This document shows, piece after piece, positions 25,985 through 49,459 of a stretch of 64,000 nucleotides of DNA. The notes below the pieces were generated by a model. The model was not told where the DNA came from and ran no database searches. It saw only the letters and a program-made list of their open reading frames with translations. Source of the stretch: Anoplopoma fimbria. Lineage: Eukaryota > Chordata > Actinopteri > Perciformes > Anoplopomatidae. Each line of letters begins with the position of its first letter. Position 1 is the stretch's first letter. The position numbers were made by a program, and so were the translations under genes. The stretch is from the NCBI RefSeq assembly GCF_027596085.1, contig NC_072464.1:13334124-13398123 (forward strand). Reading direction: 5' to 3'.

Positions 25985-26759
25985 CTGAGGGGAGAAAGTT
26001 GAGATGTGTTTATTCAGTTTAAAACGTTTAAGATCCCCCCCCTCACAGAAGCATGGAAGATAAACTCTGTATTGTATTCTTTGTTTCATTTGGTTTGTGA
26101 TCATGTGATTAACTTGGGGATATGCACCACTAACGTAGACAAATGTTAAATGCATTAAAGAGCAATTTAACCCCTCATTTGATCTTGAACACACACCCCT
26201 TCACATAATAAAATAATTTAAAAAAATTGCCTGCAAACTCATAGTTCAAAATGTGCATGGTGCATTGTACTAAATAAATGGGTTTTTAACCCCAGTTTAT
26301 TTCTGCTCTAGCGCCATCTAGTGGGTTAATCTGACCACTGGACCTATTCACTAAGCAGGATACATGTAACTATTTTCTCTATATATATTTCTATAACAGA
26401 GTACTTCTAAATACGAATCGCTTATACATAACACATTATTACAACATATGTAATACTAATTATAATAGCGTATGATGCAGGAAATGAGGAATTGGGTCCT
26501 TATAAAATAAGCTTGTTTGTGCTTAAATGAGATAAAAGTGAATATCCAAAATGTCAGTGTCAAGCAATTAATGGATCAGTTTAATCCAAGGAGTCCAAGG
26601 AGCCTAGACCTGGTTTTGATTAAAGCATCTGGAACTAACTAGGTACATTTACAGAAGTATTTGTATTAACATCTTTTACCAGGAATATTTCCATGTGAGT
26701 CAGCATCACATGGGTTTCACTTAAAAGAACAACAAAACAGACATTAAACCAAACAAAAC

Positions 26760-27030
26760 GTAACTTTGAGGTTCTTTTACTTTACTTGAATACTCACATT
26801 TTATGGTACTTTATTTTACTATTATTCCAAATTTCAGAGGGATTATTGCATGCTTTACTTTGACAGCCAGTTACTTTTCAGAATATAATTTTACATATAC
26901 AAAACACAAGATCAGCTTTTAAAATATTTTTACTTTAACTTCAGTACATTTTCTAAGGCATTTTGCATTGTGTTTACAACTTTTACTGAAGTAAATAATT
27001 TGAATACTTCCTCTGCCCCTCTGATATATT
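26760..27030. repeat. Interspersed AT-rich repeat upstream of the proximal SDR exons
   Basis: Contains gaggttcttttactttactt, cagagggattattgcatgct and gacagccagttacttttcag. Related sequence occurs at 41240-41400. I recognise it as a common teleost non-autonomous repeat; the exact family was not assigned. Confidence 0.5.
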
Positions 27031-27290
27031 ATCACATATAAGATTAACTGAATTTGTTTGTGTAGCTTTGTATTTCCACGAAACAAACTCCCATTCACCT
27101 CTATTGTACTGAGTCTTAGCAGTGGAGATTAGATTATAACAAGCCTATCTGCATAGCTAAACACCACAACAGGGGAGAGTGATACGTTTATTTGGGTTTT
27201 GGTGAAATGATCCTTTCATGCAATAAATTTCACTCAACCACCAGATGACATCTTATCTTTAAATTGTGTAAAATAATAATGCAAACCTAC

Positions 27291-27293
27291 CAT
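27291..27293 (-). other. Candidate start codon at the 3' end of the first exon of the proximal SDR gene
   Basis: On the minus strand the sequence gccATG is followed at once by GTAGGT, a plausible donor. Splicing to 25984 or 25777 would join ATG in phase to the SDR reading frame, giving an initiator with good Kozak context. This is inference from splice logic only. Confidence 0.35.
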
Positions 27294-27535
27294 GGCTACA
27301 GTTCTTCATTACAGAATAACTGAACGTAAAGATCTGTTCTCAGTCAAGTCGTGTCAGGATTTGATGATGATTGTTTTCAGTGCGACTGCAGTGTCAAGGT
27401 CCATAGTGGATATAACAGCCGGGTTAAACCACCCACACTGGATTGTGTAATAGACAACCTGGTTTTGATAACTGCGTTCCCCTTTTACCTCACATTCACT
27501 CGAAAACACAACATCTCAGCCCAAAAGGTAACAAA

Positions 27536-27757
27536 CTGTTCCCTGTATTTTTATTTTTTTTACTTTTTTAGTATTTTTAACAAAACAAGACAGTTCCTGA
27601 CATTCGCCCTCTGAAAAAAGGCACTTGATAAAAATACAAGCAGTAATGTTCATATTAATATTGTAGCTAGTAGCTGTACATATATACACCTGACCATACA
27701 TGCTAATATCGAAGACATACACATATCTATATGCATCTACATCTGTTCCCTGTATTT
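27536..27757 (-). mobile_element. Short retroposon-like insertion with 15-bp target-site duplications
   Basis: About 192 bp (27551-27742) is flanked by perfect 15-bp direct repeats ctgttccctgtattt at 27536-27550 and 27743-27757. The insert begins with a T-rich run, that is, an A-rich tail on the minus strand. It is missing from the duplicated partner at 29946-30310. This fits target-primed retroposition after the duplication. The family was not identified. Confidence 0.6.
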
Positions 27758-27817
27758 GATACTAAAACGAAATTTACATTATGTATTTGAAGAGCGGTTT
27801 TAAAGCGGCAAAGGGGT

Positions 27818-27826
27818 CAAAGTCCA
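27818..27826 (+). promoter_or_regulatory. Candidate HNF4-specific site (CAAAGTCCA), copy 1
   Basis: The nonamer CAAAGTCCA within aaggggtcaaagtccatcaa matches the known HNF4-specific half-consensus and reads as a full DR1-like GGGGTCAAAGTCCA. The same nonamer is kept in copy 2 at 30131-30139 while flanking bases have diverged. Function is inferred. Confidence 0.45.
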
Positions 27827-28110
27827 TCAAGAACAAAAGCTATACAAGTTGATCCAGTTGTGACACTGTATTTATGATAATCATATAACTTAAGAAAAGG
27901 CCAATGACTGTGGTCAAGGGCCATTACCTGAATCATAATTAAATAAAATCTTATAATCAATACGGCAGGCATGATAATGCTAAGAGTCAGAGACATATTT
28001 AAGAGATACATGTTTTATAATACAGAAAATGTTCATATGATGTCCTTTAGGCCGAAAAATTTGTTTGAGTAAAGATGAAAGCCACGTAGGTGTTATGCAA
28101 AATACCCCAA

Positions 28111-28116
28111 TTTATT
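28111..28116 (-). other. Candidate polyadenylation signal, distal SDR gene
   Basis: AATAAA on the minus strand about 30 bp beyond the stop codon at 28147-28145, giving a very short 3' UTR. Confidence 0.5.
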
Positions 28117-28144
28117 CTTCTCCCCACAACTGATTTGACAGAAA

Positions 28145-31444
<3,300 letters not shown>

Positions 31445-32664
31445 TTAAATGAAAAATAACTCAAATTAACACTGTGTAGATGTATAATGATATTCTGGCT
31501 GCAAATTAAATTAAATGTTCAGAAAAAGATACTTTGAGATAGTTTGAGATAGTCCGTGCTGCGGAACATTTTACAATTTAGGTGTCAAAAAAAATCTCCC
31601 AACAAGGTCAATGGAGTTGCTTTTCTGGAGCTTTCAATTGTAATACACAGTCTTCTTCAGCAGATGGAGTTCTTTTAGCTGTAAATAATAAATTCACAAA
31701 GCAGTCAGATAAAATGTAAATTCCATGACAACTTGGCATACTTCATTACAGATTGGGATATCAGCTACTTTTTCCAGGGTCAGCAATGGATTTTTAATCT
31801 CATAGGTTTAGATAAGTCCTACAGTGATCCTACTTTTTTGACACATCCCCATGCTGAGCAAACACTAAACTTATGATCTCAAACTGAAGATATTTGAACA
31901 ATTCCAACCTTATCTTTAAACTGTATTGAACACGAAACTGAGCCGTGGAAAAACCTGTCTGTTTCTGTGGGTGGATCACAATGCTCTCAGGAATTGCTCA
32001 GTGTTACTCAACATGTAGGCACATATTTGTGCGATGAGTCCTCTGTCAGAAATGCACCTTTAACAATGTGATGCCTCTCAAACTTAAAGTCCATCTTAAG
32101 CTTTAGTCTTAAAATGATACTGATTATGGAATCTTGGCCATTACATTTTCCCAGGTCCCAAGCTGACATCTTCAAATTGCCTTTATAATAATAGACACAC
32201 AATGTAGGCTAAATGTAAAGGCAGAGGCAGGAATTGCCATTTTACAAATAAGCAAGATCAACTGAGACTGAATATTGTATACTGGCTGCAGCAAACTGAC
32301 TGATAAATCTCAATGGGTGATACAAGCTCATAAAACACTAAAATATGCTCTTTAAATTTAATTTTTTTCGACCGACAGTGACAGTCACTTTACCATCAAA
32401 AAAAAGCAGCAAAACCCTCAATTGAACATTGTAATGTTTGATATTTTTGCATGAAAAATGGCATAAAAAACGATCAATCGATTAACAAAGCTGTTTCCAA
32501 ATAATTCCATGATTATCATTATTCCCAATTCAAAATGCTACATATTAGGAAATATACAATTTCACCATGTGGACGGAGAATCATAGGACAGCCCGTGTAG
32601 TTTCAGGTTTAACTAGTTGAACATCTCTTTAAATGGTGAAACCAACAAAAAAAGAGGAACTTAC

Positions 32665-32800
32665 GTGTTTATTTTCTGAATAAAACAGTGTCGCGAGGAA
32701 GAGCAGCAGGACGTGAATCTTCAGCAGAGTCGGCGGAGAGGAGGAAAGTGTTTTTCTTTTTCTTTTCCTACTTCATTTAATTTAAATGGAATTTAACTTC
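32665..32800 (-). other. Probable 5' UTR exon and promoter of the distal SDR gene
   Basis: On the minus strand a CAC/GTAAGT donor at 32665/32664 precedes the acceptor TTTTTAG just 5' of the ATG at 31417. The upstream stretch to about 32830 is GC-richer than its surroundings, with CG dinucleotides and GC- and CT-rich motifs. That fits a transcription start region. The exact start is not visible. Confidence 0.4.
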
Positions 32801-32905
32801 CGGGGATCTCACCTGTCCTCCTCCGCCTTCTTTTTCACGGAAATGATGTGTTGAGACTGCCATCTGCTGGAGGCTGCATGATAAAGTCACATGGATAGAC
32901 ATACA

Positions 32906-33328
<423 letters not shown>

Positions 33329-33467
33329 TGCTCTTGTGAACTGTGACATTTCACCTGGTTTGCAACATTCCTGAGGTTTATTCCACCAGAACCGGTTTAA
33401 CGTACATTGATCAATTTGTTTTTGTCATAAGATAACAGTGATCTATGTATTTATATTAAGTTTTAGA

Positions 33468-33473
<6 letters not shown>

Positions 33474-33506
<33 letters not shown>

Positions 33507-33508
33507 TA
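33474..33508. repeat. (TA)n microsatellite
   Basis: Alternating TA run, interrupted once, directly after gtgtgtgta. Confidence 0.8.
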
Positions 33509-33599
33509 TGGGGCAATTTTTGGGTAGAGTAATTCAATTGGTCTTCTCCTTTGAAGTAAAAATGTAAAGGAGGGAATATTGTGCCTCAAAATATTACTT

Positions 33600-34030
33600 A
33601 AATTTATAAGGTTAAAAGCTTTTTTTATTGTCATTGTGAAACACAGGGTGCACAACGAAATTCAGTTAGTCCCATATGCTGCAGAAGAAAAGCACACACA
33701 TGCAAATCTACACAAATCTACACACATCTAAACTCTATGACATGGTTGATTGGGGAGGATGAGTTTAGGAGTCTCACAGCCTGAGGTAAAGAAGCTGCTC
33801 TGAAGTCTGATGGTTCGGTATCTCTTGCCAGACAGCAGGGTAAATAAACATGGCTGGCGTGGATATATTGTAATATTCTGTGGTCTCGTCGCAGGCACCT
33901 CTTGTCACCAATAACACTGATACTCAGTAGATGAGTACCAATGATTTTCTGGGTGGTCTTGATTACCCACTTCAGAGTCCTCTTGTCCTGGGCAAATCCC
34001 AAAACAGTTTGTAATGTTTCCATTCATGAT
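33600..34030. repeat. Degenerate interspersed element
   Basis: Contains ttttattgtcattgtgaaac, acaacgaaattcagtt and agtctcacagcctgaggtaa. I recognise such sequence from old fish LINE or DNA-element 3' regions. An open frame on the minus strand (34023-33718) shows no known domain, and I do not call it a gene. Confidence 0.4.
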
Positions 34031-34049
34031 GCTTTCTTTTGCTCTTCTT

Positions 34050-35765
34050 TAAATGTTAACAAGAACTTGTCAAAGGAATATTTTGAGTAACTTTGTTCCC
34101 CACCCGGGTGTCGCCCTTAAGTGGCTCAACCAGTTCCTGCAAACCAGTCAACCCTCCTTGTCTGCTAGCCCCAAGCCTGTTCCCCAATTTACCAACCTCC
34201 AGCCTGTGAGCAACCAGCCTCCGCCTTTGATTTCTGACCCGTCAGACAACCTGTTCTCAGCCATCTCCAGACCAAGCGGCTACCTCCGGTGCTGAGGAAT
34301 AAGGCGGTGCCAAAAATAATTGTTCTTCAAATGGCCTTTTGAGGCTGTCTCCAAAACCAAGTCAATCCCAGAAGACCCTCATGTTAAAATGTCCAACTTT
34401 ACAGCAGAAATAAACATGTTCCCAGCCCTGGACAAAAATCATTTTTTGATCACTATAGCTAATGGAGGGGGAATTTTGATACAACACACCCGTTTACATT
34501 CTGAACATTAATATAGCAGCAAAAAACGTTTTGCTGTTTAATGGTAGAGTAATGTCTACCTGAGCAGAGAGTGAAGTCGCTCTCCCTCTGTGTGTGATGT
34601 AATCCAAGCTTCTCTGTGCTTTGTTGACATAGCCATGCCAGTCATGCAAGTTCACAGCTGCCGCTCTGAACTGCTCTTGTACGGTGTTCACAGATAATAA
34701 TGCTGTCCTAACCGAAAGCATTTTAATGGAAGTATAAGCTTTGAGCCGCCAACTCGCTGTGAACATGTTGAGAGCGGTTGAGAGCCAATTGAAATGCTCA
34801 CAATCTCGGATCTGGCACCTCAAATGATATAGAAGGTTAAAGTTAGGCATTATTGAGGGTGTGGTCTCTTGACCGACAGGTTGGTGCTGTAACAGGTTTC
34901 TAGCTGCTAGATGTCTCCTCACCCGGGCCTGCCTCAGCTCCAATCCACCTCTTTACCCATTTTGTGAGTTACGCTTTTATACAGTCTCTGAAGAGCCCCA
35001 AACCCTTTCCTGGGTACCCACCTTTCCCTGGGAGGTCTTTGAAACCTCCGCCAGACTCCCAAGCTTTGTTGCAATAAACCCTGTGTTTCTCTCTGAGCCA
35101 TGTTAACACCTAGCCAGGCGATTACAGAGCCATTCCTGTCACACCTGCTTCCTCCTGAGCTGCAGCAGGTACCAGTGCCTGTATCTCCTGTTCCTGCCCG
35201 GCAGTAGCAGTCACCAGTTTCACTTATTCCACCAGCTTCAGTTCATGACCTCAAGTCCTAGGGTTGGGCTCAAGAGGGGGTCCATCTTTACGGTCGTCCT
35301 CTATAGGGGTCCCGGCACCATCTTAGTCCTCCAGAGGGGTTCAGCCTTTGTTGCTAAAATCCAGACCTGTTCTGCCAGTCTGCCATCCTTTTTCAGTTCC
35401 CTTGGCACTTGACCCTGACTGGCACTGTTTTTGCAACACCTGTGTTTGATTTCCTTGTGTATTTAGCTCAGTTAGCTCTGCCTCCCTCGTTTTGTGTCTC
35501 TTTGTCGTCTTTCCATAGTTCAGCCGGTTCACCAATGTTGACGTGTTCCTGGTCTGTTTTTTTACTGCTCACTCATGGCACCATAACCTGTTCCTGGAGA
35601 AAATCTCAGTTCAGCAGCAGTATTTCAAAGAGAAGATGTGGGTGAGTCACTTTGTTGCCCACCTGGATGTCGTCCATGAGAGGCTCAACAGGTGCCCGCA
35701 AACAACTCAGCCCTCCTTGCCTGTTAGCCCAAGCCTTGTCAGCCCAATTCACAAAGTTCAATGTT
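34050..35765. repeat. Intergenic region with two diverged copies of a coding-like segment
   Basis: The stretches 34085-34230 and 35640-35760 align (gtaactttgttccccaccc against gtcactttgttgcccacct, then caaccagtt/caacaggtg and accctccttg/gccctccttg). In the same frame they would encode related peptides (HFVAHLDVVHERLNR-like, then QTTQPSLP). The reading frames are short and broken. This looks like relics of one mobile or duplicated element. No protein family was recognised. Confidence 0.4.
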
Positions 35766-35769
35766 AAAT

Positions 35770-38040
35770 CATCATGACTCCACACAAAGTTGGAACTAAC
35801 CTTTAAATAGGCCTTGAATATCCAATAAGCATGAAGATTCAGCAGCTGGATTACCTCAGATTTGTTCGAATTCAGATTGTGGCGGACTACTGAGGTAAAT
35901 AAACTGAAAGTTTACAAGCATATTGTCTTTGTTTCCATATTGTGTCCATTGGAATGTGGGTATTTGAAGTGTGCTGCATATGGGACAAGTTGGCCTTCTA
36001 GGCTTTTTGCCAGAAATCTCCTTAGGTTTAGGCAACAAACCTACTTGGTTTGGTTTAGTTAAGGATAATGGTTTGGGTTGAAATAAGCCTTTTCTGGCAG
36101 AAAGCCCTGACAGCCATGTTCTCCTGTGAGCAAATACACACAGGTCTCCTTGCAAAGTTTCTGACCGAAGGACTCGGTCCATGGTAGAATCTGAATTATC
36201 CTAACATGATAACAGTCCTGATCCAGCTTTGATGTTTCAGCATTCTTGAAAGTCAGCCGTTAAAGGATTCTTCTATGGCTGCGAGAGGCAACCAATATTA
36301 ACTGTTGCGCCGCAAAACAGAAACCGAAGAACTACACTATTATTTACAGCTTAAATATTTGCGATTATTAAGTAAACTATTTGATACTACATCCTACTCG
36401 CAGACCTCAAGACATGAGAGGAAGGAAGAGAGGGGCGTGCTTCAGCAACTCAGCGACTCACCAAGTTCATTGTATGGTTCATTCATTAAAAGCTTAATTG
36501 AACGGCACAGCACCGTGTCAGGACAGGTATATTACTCAGGACCCAGTGAACGCATGTTGAGTGTGAAGTTGTTTTGATGGGCGGTTCTGGAGAATGCTGC
36601 AAGCGACGGAGGCCAAGCAAGCAGCCCATAAACCCACAAGTAAAAACAATAACCCCAAAATGTATACTGGCTACTTACTATTTAAACAAAGTTAATCTTT
36701 TTGTCACCATGACAGCAGCCCAACAACCCATTTTTCACATACTTCAAATATGCTTTGCATTTGACAGCATCCACACAAAAAAAAGGTCCTTAGGTAAAAA
36801 GAAAACTTTCAGGATTGTATTGCTTTTGCTAAAAGAACACTCCTGAGAAATGCAAAGATCATGTAAATCGTATGACATAGTATAGTTCATTTACAGTATT
36901 AATAGTATGATCATAATTACACCAAGAATAATTAAAAACATCAATTACATGGTATATTACACAATACAAAAATGGCAAGATGCAGCTAAAAATGTTTACA
37001 ACATAGTTTATATTAGGAAGTATATATATATGTTTTTTGTTTACGAGTAGCAACATATATATTTGAATGTCATTAATAGTGAACCACATGGTTACTAATG
37101 ATACTAATGATTACTGTCTCTTCAAATCAAAAGAAGGAAAATGTATTCAATTTAATTTAATTTCCTGGTGACTTTTTATGTTCCAATACGTACATTTTCT
37201 GCATCAATTAATGGTGGAAATGTCCTAATTTATGTATAGGAAATACAAAATTCAGGTGCCAAATGACAAATTAAAATATAGAAAAATAACGGAATATAAT
37301 GCAGTAAGGCTTCTGTATGTTTTCAAATAATTATTCTCCTGCAGATCAACTTTTTTGTGTTTTCCTGCTGAGAAATAGTACGAGAATAAAGTCGTAATTT
37401 AATGAGAAAAGAGATACTAGTTCAAGACCCTATCTTCTGCATTGCATTATGCCAAGGTTACGTTATTGCCCTGCTGATATGGTAGTATCCCTTCAGGCCG
37501 TCTTACAGACACAGAACCCGTTTGGTAACCTTGTCTCTGGATGAGACAAAGATTTAGGAAGCAGCTGTCCGGTGCTTGTCATTGGAGGCTGAAACCGGAA
37601 AAGACCTGAGAACACTTCTGATCATGCACACATCTCACCATTGTATGGCTTGTTATCCGAACAACTGTTGACTTCACCAGCTCAGATTAGTGCACCTCAC
37701 TGCCGCTTGCCTGTATGCTTTTCAGCGAGAAGCATCTTTCTTATCAAAGCATCCTTGAGTAGAGAGTCCCAAACAGAGAAAAGGTGCACCTGGATTGCTG
37801 CATTCTTGAGATTATTTCCACCCCAGCCGTTTTTAGGTACATTGATGTAATGTTTTTGAAAGACAGTTAACCATAAATTTATCCTGTTGGCTGTTAGTTA
37901 ATCCTGATGGGCAGGTGTCCCCATGCATGGAAGCCCCTGCTGTCAGGTTATGACTGGGTGTGATTGGGCGAATGACTTGTAGTGTTAAAGTGCTTAGAAT
38001 GGTCGGAAGACTATTAAGGCCCTATGCAAAGCTATTTACA
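35770..38040. other. Intergenic DNA, no gene seen
   Basis: AT-rich sequence with no splice-consistent or long open coding frame. The piece near 37960-38040 (tgattgggcgaatgacttgt, ggtcggaagactattaaggc) resembles the tail of a repeat I recognise as frequent in teleosts. Confidence 0.55.
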
Positions 38041-38799
38041 TTTGTTTATTTTGTGCAGTCTTTAAAGAACATCCTGAGAATACTGTAGTTCAAATAGTTA
38101 GCCTGTTATTAATGATTAATTTCCTGAAAATTTCCAAAGGGTTGTTTTTGTGAGATCTTTAAACATTCCTTGAAAGTTTTTTAATGGTTTAACTAAATTA
38201 ATCCTCTGGAAACATTCTCTGAAGCTTCCACAAACCATATTTTTGTGTTAAAACATTGAGGAAGCATTTAGAAGCAACTTGAGGTCGGCATCCTTTGATT
38301 GAGTATTAAACAATCAGATAAGGTTATTGTCATGTCTCTGCCTGTGAATAGATGGCACTGTGGAAAATAAGCTGAAGAAACTGTGAAGCCAGTAATTCTT
38401 TGGCCTCACAGTGTGGCTAATTATATCAGCTACTGTGCTTTTGTTAAAGTAGTTAGGCAGCAAATTTGTCAGCTTTGTCAACAAACCAACAAATTGGCCC
38501 TCACTGCAACACACCAGCAGGACAGATCCCCAACTACACAAAAAAATGAATGTACTTCCAATTATGTAGATTATTAAAGAGTAAGACAGACCTCCTTTGT
38601 CTCTTTGCTATGTTATTTTCCTTGTTAAATCTCTCTAAGTAACTTCCAGAAATCTTGCTGTCATCGTGAGGTTGCCAGATACCCAGGAGACTACAGGAAG
38701 TCACTGCTCTCAGCCCATATATAGTCAGGTAAAAACCACTCGTAAAACCCGCTTAACACTTTGTTTATTGCACAGATCTACAAACAAGAAATTACACGT

Positions 38800-38960
38800 T
38801 TATTAATGAGCTTTAGAGCTTCTGGTAGGTGGAATTTGTCACCTTTGGAGAGAGCCGGGCTAGCTAGATAGCTAAGATAAGCTAATTAATCGACTGCCAG
38901 ATGTGACTTCATATTTACCGCACACATGGTGTCAATATTCTCACCTAATTCCAGAAGAGT
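38800..38960. repeat. Partial copy of the fold-back repeat family
   Basis: Contains cttctggtaggtggaatttg, gagagccgggct and cttcatatttaccgcacaca, alignable to the right arm of the element at 30485-30930. Confidence 0.5.
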
Positions 38961-40389
38961 GAGTGGGTTTTTTTAATCAAAATAACAAACCAATTTAAAG
39001 CAACATTCAGTATCTAAACACATTATGAAAAAAAATAGTGGACTACGATGGCAGCCAAAAATAATCGAAAAGTACTGGAGGTCTATCTGTTCAATATATC
39101 TAATCTTGTCTGAAAAACAACAATTTTTTCATCACAAGCACGTATATATACATTCTATAATATACCAGGCTACTCCTGAATACATGAAAGGCATACCAAA
39201 GTTTAGATATACTTGATAATACTTTTATTATATATTTGCACATAGTTGTAAGGCTTTTCCATACAAGGCAACTCAACTATGTGAGACAAAAACAGTCAGT
39301 TTTTTTCACAGTGTGTTTGACCAGAGCCCCCTCCTTCCTGTGGTATTATCAATCACCTATGTTGTGAATAATAACCGGCTGTAAAGAAGGAGCAAATTCC
39401 GAACCTAGGCCCTCTTTATGTCCTAGCGGGCATTAACCCCACAAACATCTGGTTCATTACTAGAAATGTGTTTCCGTTACCACTTTTAGTACAAAACATA
39501 TTTTATATATACATACTTTAAGTTCTAATACTTAACTTTGAAATAAGGAAATTCTACCCAGCTGGGTAGTTTTACATTTATGGACAGAGACAAATGGATG
39601 ATAGATCAAATAATGACTCACAACATTTCTAAAATTTACAAATCTGCTCATTTGCTTGGGCATTTCCCTTTCTAGTACAGTAACTACCTTTGTTATTTTA
39701 CTTTTTTATTGGATTCTGTGTATTTTGAGACAGCGCCTGCCAATATCTAATGGCTTTACAGTCATATAACTAATTTTATTAACACTTATTATGATAGGTC
39801 AACAGACCAAGGGAGGTTTTTCAATTACGAAATGACACATCGTAAAAATCCTACTGGTTGTTGTTAAGTCATTGAACTTTTACTTGGTTTTAATAACAGC
39901 ATTTTTCCTTACAAAGGTAGTCTAGGAACTGTCATATTACTAACACATCTCTTATCAGTCTAATGGAGGAGTAGATAATGGGAAATGAGGGGCATAGGTT
40001 ACCTGAAAATAGTTAAGATAGGAATTTACTCTGATGAGCCTCAGTGGTGCTTGTGGATATCTGAAGATACATTCAGTGAGAAGTCCAGGTACAGTATGTC
40101 TTACTTTTCTTCCTCAATAAAGTGCTACATTGTGTTCATGTTCAACCAGGAGTCTTATAATTTCTGTTTTTGTCTATGTACAGTAATTGAATAATGTTTT
40201 CGTGTTATTATTGGTATAGTAAGCTGCTCAAAGTTGTGTGTTGCTGTAGTATTTTTTCCTCACATCTTACATCCATGCTGCTGGATAAAAACTGAAACTT
40301 TTTCACATGAGCAAAACCTCGTATCATCCAACAACTCGTATAATGTCATGTTCTACCATCTATGTCATGTTTGCCTATTTTTGGAGATG
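38961..40389. other. Intergenic DNA upstream of abcb11, no gene seen
   Basis: AT-rich DNA without readable exons. I searched by eye for a clear inverted-repeat FXR element of the AGGTCAnTGACCT type upstream of abcb11, up to 40890, and did not find one. Confidence 0.45.
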
Positions 40390-40535
40390 TCTGCTATGGA
40401 GATGTCTGCCTTCAGTCCAATATAATGGGACTAAATGGCACTCGGCTTGAGGAGCGCAAAGCGCCACATAATAAATACATTTTGAAAACCGCAATGTCTC
40501 TTCCCAGAAATCATGACCCTGTTACTCAAGCTCAT
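40390..40535. repeat. Interspersed repeat copy upstream of abcb11
   Basis: Second copy of the family at 29730-29880, with gatgtctgccttcagtccaa, atggcactcggctt and atcatgaccctgttactcaa. Confidence 0.6.
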
Positions 40536-40889
40536 CCACACACCATTTATGATGATTTATAAAGAAGCATTGCTGTTGCGTTTTTGAAATGCATTTAAGC
40601 AGAATACCATATAATCCTACAGTAGATATCTCTCAAACTTTGCAACTCACAGCAAAGCAATCTAGATTGATAAATAGCCCCACATTTTTTTTGTTGTTGT
40701 TGTTGTTGATTTGTGGGTGAACTGTCTCTTTAAACTTTTTAGACATGGACCTAAATTATTCTGAAAATTGCCTCCTTGAATCCTACTAGACAATCCAATT
40801 GATTAACAGCCAAATCACAATTTATATATATATATATTTTTTTTAACCATCTGTGATCTAGTGAGGACATCTGCCTGAGGGGGGCAAAC

Positions 40890-49294
<8,405 letters not shown>

Positions 49295-49451
49295 ACACCT
49301 GCATATGATGAAATATAGAATTATATAAATATATATATATATTATTGTACAATTGAAATCATGCAGTGCCCTAATACTTCACTTTTAAAATAGCTTTCAA
49401 AGAGAACATTTTAAGTCCTGACAATCAATGCATACTTTTCCAAACAGTCCA

Positions 49452-49457
49452 AATAAA
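49452..49457 (+). other. abcb11: Candidate abcb11 polyadenylation signal
   Basis: AATAAA 158 bp after the abcb11 stop codon. A second cluster of AATAAA hexamers lies at about 49541-49550. Confidence 0.5.
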
Positions 49458-49459
49458 TA

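Larger units (their letters stand above)
27440..28005. repeat. Segment duplicated within the SDR locus, copy 1
   Basis: This segment is alignable, in the same orientation, to 29946-30310 inside an intron of the distal SDR gene. Shared blocks include ccccttttacctca, gtcaaagtccatcaagaac, cttaagaaaaggcca and gactgtggtcaa. Copy 1 is longer because of an insertion at about 27551-27742. It lies upstream (minus-strand sense) of the candidate ATG at 27293. Confidence 0.75.

Noticed and set aside
32665..32740. Hydrophobic open frame in the 5' UTR exon of the distal SDR gene (signal-peptide-like KIHVLLLFLATLF)
   Set aside because: It has no ATG, and after splicing to the next exon it meets a stop before the SDR start codon.
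34494..34943. 149-codon minus-strand frame in the intergenic region
   Set aside because: No domain, no splice-linked partner and no similarity that I recognise. It lies in repeat-rich DNA and is most likely a chance frame.
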